A stretch of DNA of 64,000 bases from Odobenus rosmarus divergens (GCF_000321225.1 NW_004450328.1:2541578-2605577), one strand, 5' to 3'. Shown: positions 41,640-53,635, counted from the first letter of the stretch. Notes: generated from the sequence alone by a model not told the origin. Numbers and translations: made by a program.

Positions 41640-42950
41640 AGCCTTCTCCGGCTCTGGCCAATGCTCCAGACAGGTACTGAGGATGTAAAGCGGGAAGCTG
41701 GGCTGCTGGGCTGCTGGGCATGGCCCTCGGCCGGGATGATCTTAGCAGATCCTTGCCAAGAAGCCAGAGAGCCAAGGAGGGCGGGGGCAGCCTCTGTCCC
41801 TGTCCTTGGAGGATGGGCCTGGGCCCGTGTCTGTCTACCTGGGCCTCAGTTTCTACAAGCAGATCTTGGCTGGTCAGCCGAGGCTTGGACTGGGATCCCA
41901 GCAGGAAATGGAAGGGATGTGGTGAAGGCTGAGGACTGCTGGAAAGGAAGCCAAGGACACTGAGCTCTGGACTCCAGTATGTAGCTAACCCTTCTGTTGA
42001 CCTCAGGTGAGTCACCAGCCTGCTCTGGACCTCAGGTTCCTCATTTAAAAGTAGTAGCAGTTTTCAAATGCTTCCACTGCTATTACGTAGGGAAATTAAA
42101 ACCTAGATGATTAAAAAAAGAGGGAAAAGAACCATCCACCAATTTTCTGATTATTTTCCAAGTACCCCGTTATAGCTCAGACCCCCTGGGGCACTCCACC
42201 GGATTGCATGGGAATCCTGAGCCCAGGAAGTAGAAGTTAGAAGCTTCAGATGTGACATCAGTATGGAATCAGGGAGGGGAAGTCTTCTTCAGGGTTACAC
42301 AGCAGATCAGTGACAGAATGAAGACTGGAACTCAAGTCCCCCGTTTTCAGCTTGGGCTGGTGAGGGGAATCCCTGGGCCTATGATGTCAGCTCCGAGGCT
42401 TGGAACTAAGCCCTCTGTTAAACCAAGATGGCCTTCGGTGGAGGCAGGGAGGCTGGGGGAGGTGAGGCCAGGCTGGAGCTGGGGGCCCCACCTCTGAGTC
42501 TCCCAAACACGGGTGGTGAGACCCTGAGCCCCGAGGCACAGTCTCCACCCTTCTCTCCCTGAGAGGAGGTGGGAAGCCCAGAGCCGTAGCCCTCATCCCG
42601 GGCTTCTCCCCTGTTGTGCGCATGCACCCCACCCCACTCCCACCCCCGGGGTCTGCAGGACTGATTCTGCAGCATGCACTCACCACGCCCCCTCCCGCAG
42701 ACCTGGGCGCTGCCTCTAAATGGGGTATCTCTTTTGGGACTACCGACCGTGGGAAGGCCTGAGAGAAAGGGGTGTTGGGGGGGCGGCTAACTACTGATGA
42801 GATGTTACAATCGCTGGGTGTTGTATGTTAAGTGACACACGAAGGCAGGGGCGGGAGGACTGAGCTGTGCCGGGTGTGAGGAGAGGGTGGGCCGCCAGCT
42901 CTGCAGAGCGCGAGGAAGGCAGAGTTTGAAGCCCAGGAGGCAGGGCTGCA
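41640..42950. other. Intergenic stretch, nothing firm
   Basis: GC-rich unique-looking sequence with short open frames on both strands and scraps of MIR-like words (about 42000-42060). No exon recognised. Confidence 0.4.
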
Positions 42951-42959
42951 GAGGAAAAA

Positions 42960-43125
42960 CACCCGGCTGGGGATAAAAAGTCCCGGTTCGAGTCCCGGCC
43001 CTGTTCGCCCTTCCCCACGTGTACGTACCCTCTTGAGAGAGAGGCCCAAACCTTCTGTGCTTCAGTTTCCTCATCTGCAAGATGAGGCTCATGATCCCAG
43101 CCCTGCCCACCTCTCAGCTCAGACA
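42960..43125 (+). repeat. MIR with intact B-box
   Basis: GGTTCGAGTCCCGGC (42985) is a perfect Pol III B-box, followed by MIR words CAGTTTCCTCATCTGCAAGA. Confidence 0.65.
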
Positions 43126-43309
43126 TGAAGGTGAACTTGGGAGGGCACAGGGTGTCACGGGTCAGGGCCCCACCTGGGAGGGAGACAGACCTTCGCTTTC
43201 ACAGTTCCAACACTTCCCTTGGTCGAGGCCTGAAATCTCCCTGATCTTGGCTCATCTCCCAAGTGAGGAGGCTACTTCTACCAGCTGGGTAGGATGCTGT
43301 GACGATCGT

Positions 43310-43510
43310 GCACATAAATGGCTGCTGCTGAGTAGCTGTGTGATCTTAGGCAAGTTACTTAACCTCTCTGTGCCCGCTCTGTCATCTATAACATGAGGAA
43401 AATAACACAAACTCCTAAGACGGTTTAGAGGATTCACTGGGTTATTATTTATAAAGTGGTTGAACACAGCCTGGCATATGATAAAACTATAGGTTTTAGC
43501 TATTGGTAGT
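43310..43510 (+). repeat. MIR element
   Basis: CTTAGGCAAGTTACTTAACC and CTCTCTGTGCCCGCTCTGTC, with the 3' CCTGGCATATGATAA part. Confidence 0.8.
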
Positions 43511-44120
43511 AGTGTAAGGCCTGACTCACGAGGAAAGAAATGTTAGTTGCCATTAATAAATACAAGGGACAGTTGTCATCAATGGACAAAGAAAGGCCGA
43601 AGAAGAGTAGGAGGAAGAAGGTAAGAAACAGAAGCGGCTGCAGTTAGACCTGAGGAAGTAGGGATGGTTGGGGGTGCAGGCAGAGGGGTCCTAGTGACCC
43701 AGAAACACACATCAGAGCAGAATTCAGGCCAGAAGCAGAAATCTCCGGGCCAGGGTGTGGACAGCCTCAAACCTGAGAACCAGTGGGTGGGACTCACCCC
43801 GCCCCCAATGGGGGCCAGGTGAGGCTTCATCAAGGCTCTCTATGAAGAACAGTTAGAATGGTGGGGCTGAGCCCCAGGACAGGCCCTGCCAGGTGTCTGA
43901 GGGAGGTGGGCAGGCCCTGGCAGACACCAGGTTCTCTAGCACCCCTAAGCGCTGAGGCTGACACGGGGCCCCACGCCGCTCCCAGTGCTTCACCTGGTGG
44001 CCTTCGTGGGGTCTCAGCCACCCCTGCTGTCCCTCACTCGTCTGGCCCACTGCATGTGACACCCCCAGCTGAGTGGACAGCTTACTCCCCAGGAATGGAA
44101 CACACTCACTGCTTATATTT

Positions 44121-44314
44121 ATTTTTATTTTTATTTTGGAGAGAGAGTGTGTGTGCATGGGCGGGGGTGCAGAGGGAGAGGGAGAGAGAATCTTGAGCAG
44201 ACTCCATGCCCAGCACGGAGCCTAAGACGGGGCTCGATCTCACGACCCTGAGATCATGACCTGAGCTAAAATCAAGAGTCAGTGCTTAACTGACTGAGCC
44301 ACCCAGATGCCCCA
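44121..44314 (-). mobile_element. CAN-SINE
   Basis: Target duplication TCACTGCTTATATTT at 44106-44120 and 44315-44329. Confidence 0.93.
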
Positions 44315-44399
44315 TCACTGCTTATATTTTTATATAATATCTGATTCATGCAAAAGAATATATGAAACATATATGTTTCTGCCCACCCGCTTTTCCTGC

Positions 44400-44620
44400 T
44401 CCTGCCTCGGTTTTGGTCCTGGGTTCACTGATTCCCGTGACTCCTCATGTCACTCAGAGTAAAAGCAAAAACCCTCCCAATGATTGATTGACAAAGTCCT
44501 TATGATCCTTCCCACTGGTCTCCTTTATTCCCTCCCACACCTTCTGGCTGCCCCACAAACACACCAGGCTCACTTCTACCTACTCTTCCTTCTGCCTAGA
44601 ACGCTCCTTCCTCAGCTCTT
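44400..44620. repeat. L2-like fragment
   Basis: AAAGTCCTTATGATCCTTCC, CACCTTCTGGCTGCCCCAC and TTCTGCCTAGAACGCTCCTT. Continues after the SINE, to about 44990. Confidence 0.6.
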
Positions 44621-44634
44621 AAAATAACTGGCTC

Positions 44635-44832
44635 TGGGCGCCTGGGTGGCTCAGTCGTTAAGCGTCTGCCTTTGGCTCAGGTCATGATCCCAGGGTCCTG
44701 GGATCGAGCCCCGCATCGGGCTCCCTGCTCAGCGGGGAGCCTGCTTCTCCCTCTCCCGCTCCCCCTGCTTGTGTTCCCTCTCTCTCTGTGTCTCTCTCTG
44801 TCAAATAAATAAAATAAAATCTTAAAAAAAAA
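44635..44832 (+). mobile_element. CAN-SINE
   Basis: Target duplication AAAATAACTGGCTC at 44621-44634 and 44833-44846. Confidence 0.93.
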
Positions 44833-44999
44833 AAAAATAACTGGCTCCTTGCCCGTCCGCCAGGTCTCACCTTTCCATAAATACCTTCTTCCCTCTATGG
44901 CTCTCAGGTCTGTCCCATTCCATTCCCACCTACACTAAGACCCTGTGTGTAGCCCTAAGATCTAGATGTTCATCTCTTAGCTTTTTAGTTTTCTACACA

Positions 45000-46130
45000 T
45001 TCTGGGCCCTTCCCAGAGCCCTAGGGTCTTCTCCACTACCTCGAGGGTTCATCCACCTCATCAGACCTCTGAGTCCTGTTGGCAAGATTGATATGAACGA
45101 CTTCTACTCTTTTCATGATTCTGAATTGAAGTGGTGCCCCTGGGTAGGAGAGAGGAAGACAGAAGTGGGGGCCGAGTACCAAGGTGTGGCAACCATGGTC
45201 CTTGCCCACAGAGGTGGCCACCTCGCCGAGAAGCCTGGATGTACATGTGAAACCAGAGAGAACACGTCGAAGCAGGGCAGTTTGTAACTGACTGGGAGAC
45301 CCTGGCCAGCAACTTTGCGGCCTGCATTTCTTCACCTGGAGCATGGGCATAGCAGTGCCTTCCTCACAGAGAAAGAGAGTGAACGTGGGCTCTGGAAACG
45401 GGCAAGTGTTATTACTCTTGAGAGCACATAAAGCAGAGCTTGTCAACTGGCCAGCAAGTGAGAGAATGAGGAGAGAAGAGTATCCCTTGGGATGTCATTG
45501 CCATCTGTCATTTCCACCTGCCCACCCATTCTTCCTTTAAAAAAAAAATCTGGATTTTCCTTTGGGGAATTTATTCATCTTCTTACAGAGGCTGACATCC
45601 CCCCCATGGTGGGCATCTGACAGACCCAGCCAGTCGCTAGAGTGGACAGACAGTTCAAGAGTGGGTATGTGACACACTGAGAGTCAGTCCCTGGACTCGC
45701 TGTCAGGAAAGAGGCTTTCTCTCTGCAGATATGACTAAACAGGTAGGATGTGAATCTGGATCTACTGTTGGCCACCGTGAGGGAAGACCCTGCCTCAGGT
45801 GGGAGCCAACACATGGGAAAGTAGAGCTGACAGCTGGAGAGGGAGACAGGAATCTTATTATTGACTTTGGGCTCCTGGATCCAGCTAGTCCTGAAGCAAT
45901 TATTCTGAAGTGTTCAGTTTCATGAGCTTCTTCTTTTTTGCTGAAGTTATTTTGAGCTGTGTTTCTGCCATTTGCAGCCCGGGTTGCCTCCCCCTCTTTG
46001 ATCTGCCTTCACGATGGATTTCCAGTGTCAAAAAATCACAGACAAGATTTTTTTTTAATGATAAAGGTGAATATACCATGTAGTAGAAAGAGCACTCTAT
46101 CAGAAGTCAGTGGAGAGAGAATTTCAGATA
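45000..46130. other. Intergenic stretch, nothing recognised
   Basis: Unique-looking sequence; open frames are short and without known similarity. Confidence 0.4.
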
Positions 46131-46146
46131 GAAAGGCTGATGTGAA

Positions 46147-46352
46147 GGGGCGCCTGGGTGGCTCAGTTGGTTAAGCGACTGCCTTCGGCTCAGGTCATGA
46201 TCCCAGGGTCCTGGGATTGAGCCCCACATCGGGCTCCCTGCTCGGCAGGAAGCTTGCTTCTCCTACTCCCCCTGCTTGTGTTCCCTCTCTTGCTGTCTCT
46301 CTCTGTGTCAAATAAATAAATAAAATCTTTTTTTTTTTTTTTTAAAAAGGAC
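46147..46352 (+). mobile_element. CAN-SINE with T-run in its tail
   Basis: Flanked by GATGTGAA (46139, 46353). The tail AAAATC is followed by 17 T instead of A. Confidence 0.88.
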
Positions 46353-46384
46353 GATGTGAAAACAGCAGAAGCTTGGTCAATATT

Positions 46385-46480
46385 TACCAAATACCAACTC
46401 AGTATGTCCCAGGCATTATTCTAGGCATTGGAACTCAGCAGTGAATGGGGCCAGCAGAAAGTTCTGCCTTCATGGAGCTT
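46385..46480 (+). repeat. Ancient interspersed repeat, family not assigned
   Basis: CCCAGGCATTATTCTAGGCA and CTTCATGGAGCTTACTACAC; same family as 5190-5700. Confidence 0.55.
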
Positions 46481-46499
46481 ACTACACAGAATGGAATAA

Positions 46500-46560
46500 G
46501 TTAAAATTATATTATAAGATTATATTATAATTATAAAATTATATTATAACAATCAAATTA
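46500..46560. repeat. AT-rich simple repeat
   Basis: ATTATATTATAA-type words repeat three times. Confidence 0.75.
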
Positions 46561-46765
46561 TGTGCCAGGCATTTTTCAACTACTGGCTCATGTAATCTTC
46601 ACAATAACCCTATCCTGTAGGTATTATTATTCACGTTCCTTATATGAAAAGGAAACTGAGGACCATTAAGGCTTTGTGGCCAAGGTTACCTAGCTAGTAA
46701 GCGACAGCTCTGGGATTTGAACCCAGGACCTCTGGTTTTCTTAACCACTTACACTATACCGCCTG
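46560..46765 (-). repeat. MIR element
   Basis: AAAGGAAACTGAGGACC, CCTAGCTAGTAAGCGACAGC and GGGATTTGAACCCAGGACCT, antisense MIR. Confidence 0.8.
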
Positions 46766-46823
46766 GTGTAACAGTTAGCTTTTATGAGCCTTCTCTATAT
46801 GCCAGACACTGCTCAAACGGGTT

Positions 46824-46876
46824 TGTGCGCGCACGCGCGCACGCACACACACACACACACACACACACGCATGTAT
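46824..46876 (+). repeat. Alternating purine-pyrimidine microsatellite (GC then AC)
   Basis: 53 bases alternate without a break: TGTGCGCGCACGCGCGCACG followed by about thirteen CA units and CGCATGTAT. Confidence 0.9.
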
Positions 46877-46984
46877 TCCTCAAAACAATCCATTTTACAG
46901 ACCAGGAAACTGAGGTTAATAACACAGCGATAGCAGGACTGAAATTTGAACCAAAATAGTATGGTTTGAGAAGTCATACTCTTT

Positions 46985-47150
46985 TTTCCCCCATCTTTAT
47001 GGAGGTATAATTGACCAATAAAATGATAAGCTATTTAAAGTACACAAGGTGATGATCTGATCCGTGTGTACACTGTGAAAGTTTCCCCCCACCTTGAGTT
47101 AATGGACACATCCATCATATCACATATTTTTTGAAGGGGTATCGTCTTAG
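46985..47150. mobile_element. Old L1 3' end fragment
   Basis: TATGGAGGTATAATTGACCA and CACAAGGTGATGATCTGATC. Confidence 0.55.
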
Positions 47151-47535
47151 CAAATGTCATTGACACAGGACGGGGTGTAATCCACTATAACCGGGACAGT
47201 CGGCGCTCCACACTCGGGTGCTTACCACCTCCAATGAACCAACAAAGGAAGGGAGAGGGGGCCGGGAAACAGAAACCCTGCCCAGAAGTGAAAGACAGCA
47301 AGAGGCCTAACCCTGCGGCCTCCTGTCCAAACGGTGCCAGGTTTCAATGTTGATAACGAGATGATTGATGGCTCCTGCATTCGCTGAGAGGGCCAGGAGC
47401 CCTACCGGCCGGCCCCCACCTGGGGTCCTCTCCGCAGTCCTCGGAACTGAGGATCTTGAGAAATGTGCGCGGCAAAAGTGGTGGTGTGAAGCGAGACCAG
47501 TTCTGACACACTCATTCATGAACGGTTTTGTTTGT

Positions 47536-47600
47536 TTGTTTAAAGATTTTATTTATTTATTTGAGAGAGAGCGAGAGAGAGAGAACACGGGGGGCGGGGG
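47536..47600 (-). mobile_element. CAN-SINE remnant, tail part only
   Basis: AAAGATTTTATTTATTTATT and GAGAGAGCG, then unrelated G-rich sequence. The tRNA part is missing. Confidence 0.75.
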
Positions 47601-47839
47601 GGGCTGGACTGCAGCATCTGATGGGGGGACAGAAGGATCCGTGTAAGCAGAGGAGGGGACCCTTCGGCCGTCCTCCCCAGCCTCTGATGGCCTCCGGTCA
47701 CTGAGCCTCCAGGCCTTCTTGCCTCGGGTTGTCTTGGCGGCCAGCAGTCACCTCCTCTATTATTGGGGACAATAAATTAATAAGTAAAATACATAGTATG
47801 TTAGAGGGTACTGTGTGCTCTTAAGGAAATAAGGAGGAA

Positions 47840-48090
47840 TTTCAGCACAAAGCCCTCCCTAACTTCCTTCCGGCCTTCACTCTTTAAAGGCCCTCCCTTC
47901 TTGGTGAGGCTTTCCCTAAACAAGGCATTTTAAATTGCACAAGCCCTGCCGAAATTCTTGTGTTTGGTCCGTTCACTTATCATTGTTTGTCTGCCCCCAC
48001 TAGAATGCAAGCTCCATTTTACCGCTGTATCCATAGCTTCTAGATTATTCCCCGGCTCAATAAATATTTGTCGAATGAATAAATGAAGTG
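47840..48090 (+). repeat. L2 3' end
   Basis: CCCCCACTAGAATGCAAGCT, then CTCAATAAATATTTGTCGAA and TGAATAAATGAA end. Confidence 0.8.
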
Positions 48091-48331
48091 TAACCTCAAA
48101 CAGTTAAAAAGCAACTCTCCAAACCAGTTCTCCAGAAGAGAGAGAACAGGATAAGTTTGCACAGAGCTGATATAAGACTAAAGTTGGAAGGAGGGGGGAA
48201 AAAACAAATGCGGGGTAAAAAAAAAAAAAAAAGCTGGAAGGAGGGTGTGATCAGTCAGGAGTACTGAACCCAGAAGTCGGTGGTTATCTTCTGATTCCTC
48301 GGCCTTAACTGCTTTTATAATCAGAAAAGCA

Positions 48332-48527
48332 GGGGCACCTGGGTGGCTCAGTCAGTTAAGCCGCTGCCTTCGGCTCAGGTCATGATCCCAGGGTCCTGGG
48401 ATTGAGCCCCGCATCAGGCTCCCTGCTCAGCGCAGAGTCTGCTTCTCCCCTGCCTGCCATTCCCCCTGCTTGTGCTTGCTCCCTCCCTCTCTCTCTGTCA
48501 AATAAATAAATAAAAATCATTAAAAAA
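48332..48527 (+). mobile_element. CAN-SINE
   Basis: Full length, A-rich tail ending at AAAAGCAAAG, like the left flank AAAAGC. Confidence 0.9.
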
Positions 48528-48881
48528 AAAGCAAAGAACACTTTGTTTTACATAGAAAAGGAAGGCTTCTAGTTAACAGAGACCTGGGTGCTATGTCCAG
48601 CCCCAGGGGAGAGGTGTCCTCTGGGGCTGGCTGCTCACACAGGGACTCTGTGGATGGGTTGTTCTCCTTTCTTTGCTTTCTCCCTGCCCCTCCCCCCACC
48701 GACTTCCTAAAGGCCACGGAGCTCTCTAGAACCCTCGGACGGATGGGGCATGTGGGTGTAAGCACAGCTGGTCCACTCCCGGCTCAGCCTGTGACCGGCA
48801 GTGAACCCATAACCCAGGGTTTTGCCCTCCCACAGGACGTTAGCAAATATTCAGTGTGATAATAAGAATTGCTGTGGCTGA

Positions 48882-49051
48882 TTCGGCTCAGGTCATGATC
48901 CTGGAGTCCCGGGATTGAGTCCCGCATCGGGCTCCCTGCTCAGTGGGGAGTCTGCTTCTCCCTCTGACCCTCCCCCCCTCATGTGCTCTCTCTCTCTCTC
49001 TCTCTCTCATTCTTGCTCTCTCAAATAAATAAATAATAAATAAATAAAAAC
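48882..49051 (+). mobile_element. 5'-truncated CAN-SINE with intact target duplication
   Basis: Starts inside the tRNA part (TTCGGCTCAGGTC). AATTGCTGTGGCTGA flanks it at 48867-48881 and 49052-49066, so the truncation happened at insertion. Confidence 0.92.
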
Positions 49052-49077
49052 AATTGCTGTGGCTGAATCATATTTTC

Positions 49078-49340
49078 ATGCTTTTTTATTGAAGTCAAAT
49101 TGGTATATACCATGTAAGCTCCGGGCGTAACATTATAATTCAATGTTGGTATACTCTGCAAAGCGATCACTACCAGAAGCCCGGTTACCATCCATCACCA
49201 TGCAATTTTTATATACAAACCAAGGTGGAGTTTCCCCATACTCCCTCTTACACTCATCCCATTCCTGTTAAATCAGCAAGGACCACGTGGCTCTCATCAC
49301 TATGGTGGAGGGATGTCAGTGCAGTTTCGTTTTTAGTTCA
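49078..49340. mobile_element. Old L1 3' end fragment
   Basis: TTTTATTGAAGTCAAATTGG and CCGGTTACCATCCATCACCA. Confidence 0.55.
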
Positions 49341-49349
49341 ACAGCGGTA

Positions 49350-49930
49350 GGGGACTGAAGGCACCGAAGAATTGAAACGTGGGGAGAATCGTGATGACGT
49401 AAGAACAAGGTGGATGTGGGGTGGGGCAGACTTTAAAATACTCCCCAAGTCAAGGAAGGAAGGGAGCGATTTGAAAAGGAAACAAGGAGAAGTTAGAACT
49501 GATGTGTCCCCACAGAGTCCAGGCCATGCTCGTTCTGAATAGTAGGGAGAGATCTGAGGACGGGAGGGACTGCGCCCCCTTTTCCAGCAGTGGACAGACC
49601 CCAAACATATCCCTGCACCCACGTGTGACATGGGGGCTGTGGGAAGTGGCCGGGAGCACAGCAAGAGCACAGCTGTGTGGGTTGATGGGAAAGAGCGGAA
49701 AGGACAGGAGCGGCGGAGGTGGGGACACCTTGGTAGATGCTGGTGTACCAAGGGGATGTTGAGGCCAGGAGCAATCTGTGCCCCTTCCCAGCTCTGCTCC
49801 TGAGCAACCCTGGAGAAAGGAGAGAAAACACTGTGAACTGACCCCATCAAACACCTGCTGTGGGCAGAAAAGGGGCAGGAAATCTCAGCTTACACAATAG
49901 ATCACGTTTCTGGCATGCCTGAGCTCTGGT
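49350..49930. other. Intergenic stretch, nothing recognised
   Basis: Unique-looking, GC-moderate; the minus-strand open frame of about 170 codons lacks known similarity. Confidence 0.4.
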
Positions 49931-49969
49931 TCTGTCGTTGTTTTAATCACTTACATGTTGCTTACTATG

Positions 49970-50165
49970 CATTTTGCAACACTTAATCACAGCAACCAAC
50001 CCTGTGTTGAATGTACTGGCATTCCTATTTTACATGTGGGGAAACCGAGGCTAGAAAGATCAAGTAACTGGCCCAAGGTCACGGAGAAAATAAGAGAGCT
50101 GGGACTTGAACCCACGGAGTCTGGGTCCAGAGCCCATTCTGTGTGCTACTCTGCGGTTTCCTTAA
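49970..50165 (-). repeat. MIR element
   Basis: CTGGCCCAAGGTCACGGAG, GAGCTGGGACTTGAACCCAC and CCAGAGCCCATTCTGTGTGC. Confidence 0.8.
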
Positions 50166-50189
50166 GTTCTTGTTCGGGGTCGGGTACCC

Positions 50190-50350
50190 TGCTAAGTGCT
50201 TGAAAAGCTCCACTTCCTTGAGTTCTCAAAGCCATTCCAGGAGGTGGGTGTACTCTTCATCTCCTATTCGCAGATGTGGACGTCAAGATAGAGAGTAAAT
50301 AATAACTTGTCTCAGGTCACAGCCAAGTTCGCAGACAGGATCTGGACATG
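50190..50350 (-). repeat. MIR element
   Basis: TAAGTGCTTGAAAAGCTCCA, CTTGTCTCAGGTCACAGCCA and GACAGGATCTGGACATGGGT, antisense MIR. Confidence 0.6.
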
Positions 50351-50818
50351 GGTCTGGGGGACCATAAGGCTGTTCCAGTCACTTGTGTAACCAACCATCC
50401 CCAAACATAATGCTGTGCAATGAACATTTTATTATGCTCTGAGTCTGTAGGTGGGCAATTGGAGGGGGCTTGTCTCTGGTCCCCTGTATGTCGGGCCTCA
50501 TCGCGGAAGACTCAGTGGCTGGAGGTGACTCTACAGCGAGGGCTGGAACCATCTGCAGGCTCCCTTCGCTCACACACTTGGCTTTCAGCTGGGGCTTAAG
50601 CGGGCCCGAAGACCAGAATGACATCGACCCGTGGCCTTGCCACGTCATCTCCTCATGTGTGTTGTTTTGGACTTTCTCATAGCAGGGTGACTGGGCTCCA
50701 GAGCGCAAGGTAGAAGTGCATGGTATTGCAGTGTGTTTTGCTGCCACGCCTTCTGCCTGACTCTATCAGGCCAGGAACTCCCCAAAGTCCTCCCATGTTC
50801 AAAAGGAACACAGTCCCG

Positions 50819-51012
50819 GGCACCTGGGTGGCTCAGTTGGTAAGCGTCTGCCTTCAGCTCAGGTCATGATCCCAGGGTCCTGGGATCGAGCCCCGCATCG
50901 GGCTCCCTGCTCTGCGGGAAGCCTGCTTCTCCCTCTCCCACTCACTCCCCCTACTTGTGTTCCCTCTCTCACGGTGTCTCTGTCAAATAAATAAAATCTT
51001 TAAAAAAAAAAG
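50819..51012 (+). mobile_element. CAN-SINE
   Basis: Target duplication GGAACACAGTCCCG at 50805-50818 and 51013-51026. Confidence 0.93.
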
Positions 51013-51519
51013 GGAACACAGTCCCGTGTCCCCCATTTGATGGGAAGGTGGCAAGGCCACATGGTAAGGAGAGCACAGGGTTTGGGAGCCCTTGCTGTGA
51101 CCGTGTTCGGTATATGCAACCCAAGACAAAAGCCCACTGTTATCAGACGTCCTCAAACACCACTGCACGTTAGAATCACTCTCCAAACTCCCAAAGCCCT
51201 GGCTCTACCACAGACCAATGAAATCAGAGTCTCTGGGAGGGGAAGCCAGGCATCCGTGTCTTCTTTAACTTATCTGTAACCAAGTGATGACAATGAAGCC
51301 TCCTCCCGTGTATGCAAAGCACCTGGCAGAGTGTCTGGCTGGTAAACAATCAGTGTTTCTCCAAGTGTGAACACCTGTGACTCTTCTCGCACAGGGTCAT
51401 CGACGGTGTGCACAGGTGGACTGAAAAAAGTTATAGTTAGGTGTTTCTTTTTATAAAATTCTAGTTATGGCAAGTGATTGTGGTTTTCCACTTTCGGTGG
51501 TTATGTCGTCTCTCTCTGT

Positions 51520-51646
51520 TTTTTAAAGTAGGCTCACATGCCCAGCGTGGAGCCCAACTCGGGGCTTGAACTCACGACCCTGAGATCAAGCCCTGAGCTG
51601 AGATCAAGAGTCGGAACATTTCACCAATTGAGCCACCCAGGCGCCC
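51520..51646 (-). mobile_element. Older short CAN-SINE
   Basis: GTAGGCTCACATGCCCAGCG start, and TTCACCAATTGAGCCACCCA near the end. Confidence 0.88.
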
Positions 51647-52542
51647 ATGATCTCCTTTTAAAATATATTTGAGTGAAAAAGGTAAGAAGGTCATTTTAAA
51701 AGTTCTAAGTAGGCAAATGGTATAGCCAAATGCACTCAGGGTAGAAATCACAGAAGTGCTCAGTGAGATGAGACCGGGAAAACCCTAGGGCAGATGATCA
51801 ATAACGGTAGCCTTCACTGTGCCTATTATTAGCATTACTTTTGAGGAGTGCCAGTTAAAAATCAACTATGGGGTGATTTTGAAATTTAAAAAAATACACA
51901 TCTGAGAGCTGAGTGGGCGTAAGAGGCCTAGGTGTCTGGGAAGCCAATAAAGAGCCCCATGGTGAGTGTCCTGATTCTCGGCAATGAGCTGGGAATCCTT
52001 TGAACCGTGGAAACCTGATGGGGAAACATCCGTAAGCTCCCGAGGGGCAGTTGAGGTCAGTCGTCCCTCCGTTCTCAGGAGGAACCCTAGAAACCGGGGA
52101 GACAGACATTACATGCATCTAGGGGATCAAAAAGAAAGAGGGTAGAAGAGTGGGTGGAACAGAAGAGGGAGGTTCTGGGTGGGGAGAGTCAAGAGCGGGT
52201 TCTTGTCCCGACTGGGTCCTCATGTGAATTTCAGCCACTCCCTGCCCCCTGCCCCACCAGGCCCTTCTGCAAAGGGTAGAGAATGGGGCTCTAACTCCCA
52301 GGATCTGAACATTCAGTAATTCCAAGAATTATCTGGTTCCTGGAACAGCCTAAAGCCCTCCCAGGCAGAGACTGTGCCAGGGAAGGGCAAGGCCAGGGAA
52401 GGCGAATCAGAGGCCAGGTGTGAGACTAGCATGTGGGGCCTTCTGGCGAAGTGTCAAAGGATTCAGAGCACAGGGAGTGGCCAGGTTCAGCTAGAGACAC
52501 AGCACTTTGCAGACTGTGTTTTCTCCTTTAAAGTATCTTTTG

Positions 52543-52780
52543 GGGGTGCCTGGGTGGCTCAGTCCTTAAGCGCCTGCCTCCGGCTCAGGTCATGCTCCCA
52601 GGGTCCTAGGATCGAGCCCCGCATCGGGCTCTATCCCAGGGTCCTAGGATCGAGCCCCGCATCGGGCTCCCTGCTCGGCGGGAAGCCTGCTTCTCCCTCC
52701 CCCACTCCCCATGCTTGTGTTCCCTCTCTCGCTATGTCTCTCTCTGTCAAATAAATAAATAAAATATTTTTTAAAAAAAT
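52543..52780 (+). mobile_element. CAN-SINE with 38-bp internal tandem duplication
   Basis: CCCAGGGTCCTAGGATCGAG starts at 52597 and again at 52635. Target duplication AAAGTATCTTTTG at 52530-52542 and 52781-52793. Confidence 0.93.
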
Positions 52781-52909
52781 AAAGTATCTTTTGACAGGAC
52801 AGGAAACTGAGGCTCAGAAGGAGTAATTAACCAGAAATTAACTAACACCTAGGATTCCACATTGTCAGTACATGGTTATTCTCAGGCACATAGTGAAAAA
52901 GGAAAGGCC

Positions 52910-53115
52910 TAGGCTTCAAAAATTAGACCTAAGTTCAAAATCCCACTCCTGCAGTTTGTGGCTGTGTGACTTTGGGCCAGTTACTTACCTTCTCTGAACC
53001 TTGGTTTTCTGGGCTGGAAAATAAGATCAATAATAGTCTGCCTGTTGGGTTATTGGAAGGATTAAATGGGACAATGCCTATAAAACACCTATCACAGAGC
53101 AGTAAGCCCAATACT
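52910..53115 (+). repeat. MIR element
   Basis: GGCTGTGTGACTTTGGGCCA, CCTTCTCTGAACCTTGG and TTGGAAGGATTAAATGGGAC. Confidence 0.8.
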
Positions 53116-53635
53116 TGGGAGCCGTGGCCATGATTTTTTGAAGCTGACACACCAGATCCGTGCTGGGCTGAGAGCTCACTGCATAGAGCTGCTCCTCCCA
53201 TCTGCCTGTTGAGTTCAAGAGCGGCCATTGGCCCTAAGGCCTGGTTCCAATCATACCAGGGTCTCATTTGTCCCTCTTTGCAGTCCAGGCCTTCAACCAG
53301 GCCCTGGTAATACAACAGGCATCCGATAGGCATTAACGGAGTGAATAAATAATCTATCACAGAAAGAGGGGCTCAAGGGGAAGTCTGAAGGAGCTGTATG
53401 CCAAATGCTTATGAGAACCTGGGCACAGGTTTGCTGTGCCTGTGATTCCAGAGCAAGTGTCTCCCTGGATGGAGATGAGGGGACAGGGGGTGGTGGAGGG
53501 CTGGTGATGGAAGACTTTGAAGAGCTGACTGAGCCTTGCAGGGTGGGTGAGATTGAAGGCATCTCAGGCAGAAAGGACCAGAGGAGCAGAAGCTTGTTCA
53601 GGGGCAGGTGGGAGAGTTAGATTTTGGCCCACATT

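Noticed and set aside
42985..42995. Perfect Pol III B-box, possible tRNA gene
   Set aside because: Sits in an MIR element, which is tRNA-derived; no cloverleaf or A-box at the right distance.
43579..43833. Possible extra exon of a myeloid gene between IL27 and NUPR1
   Set aside because: No known gene in this interval in human, and no similarity or paired splice sites seen.
46824..46876. CRISPR-like or satellite array
   Set aside because: A dinucleotide microsatellite with no spacers; the genome is mammalian.
49338..49850. Minus-strand open frame of 170 codons
   Set aside because: No recognisable domain, no conserved splice context, and overlapping open frames in all phases.
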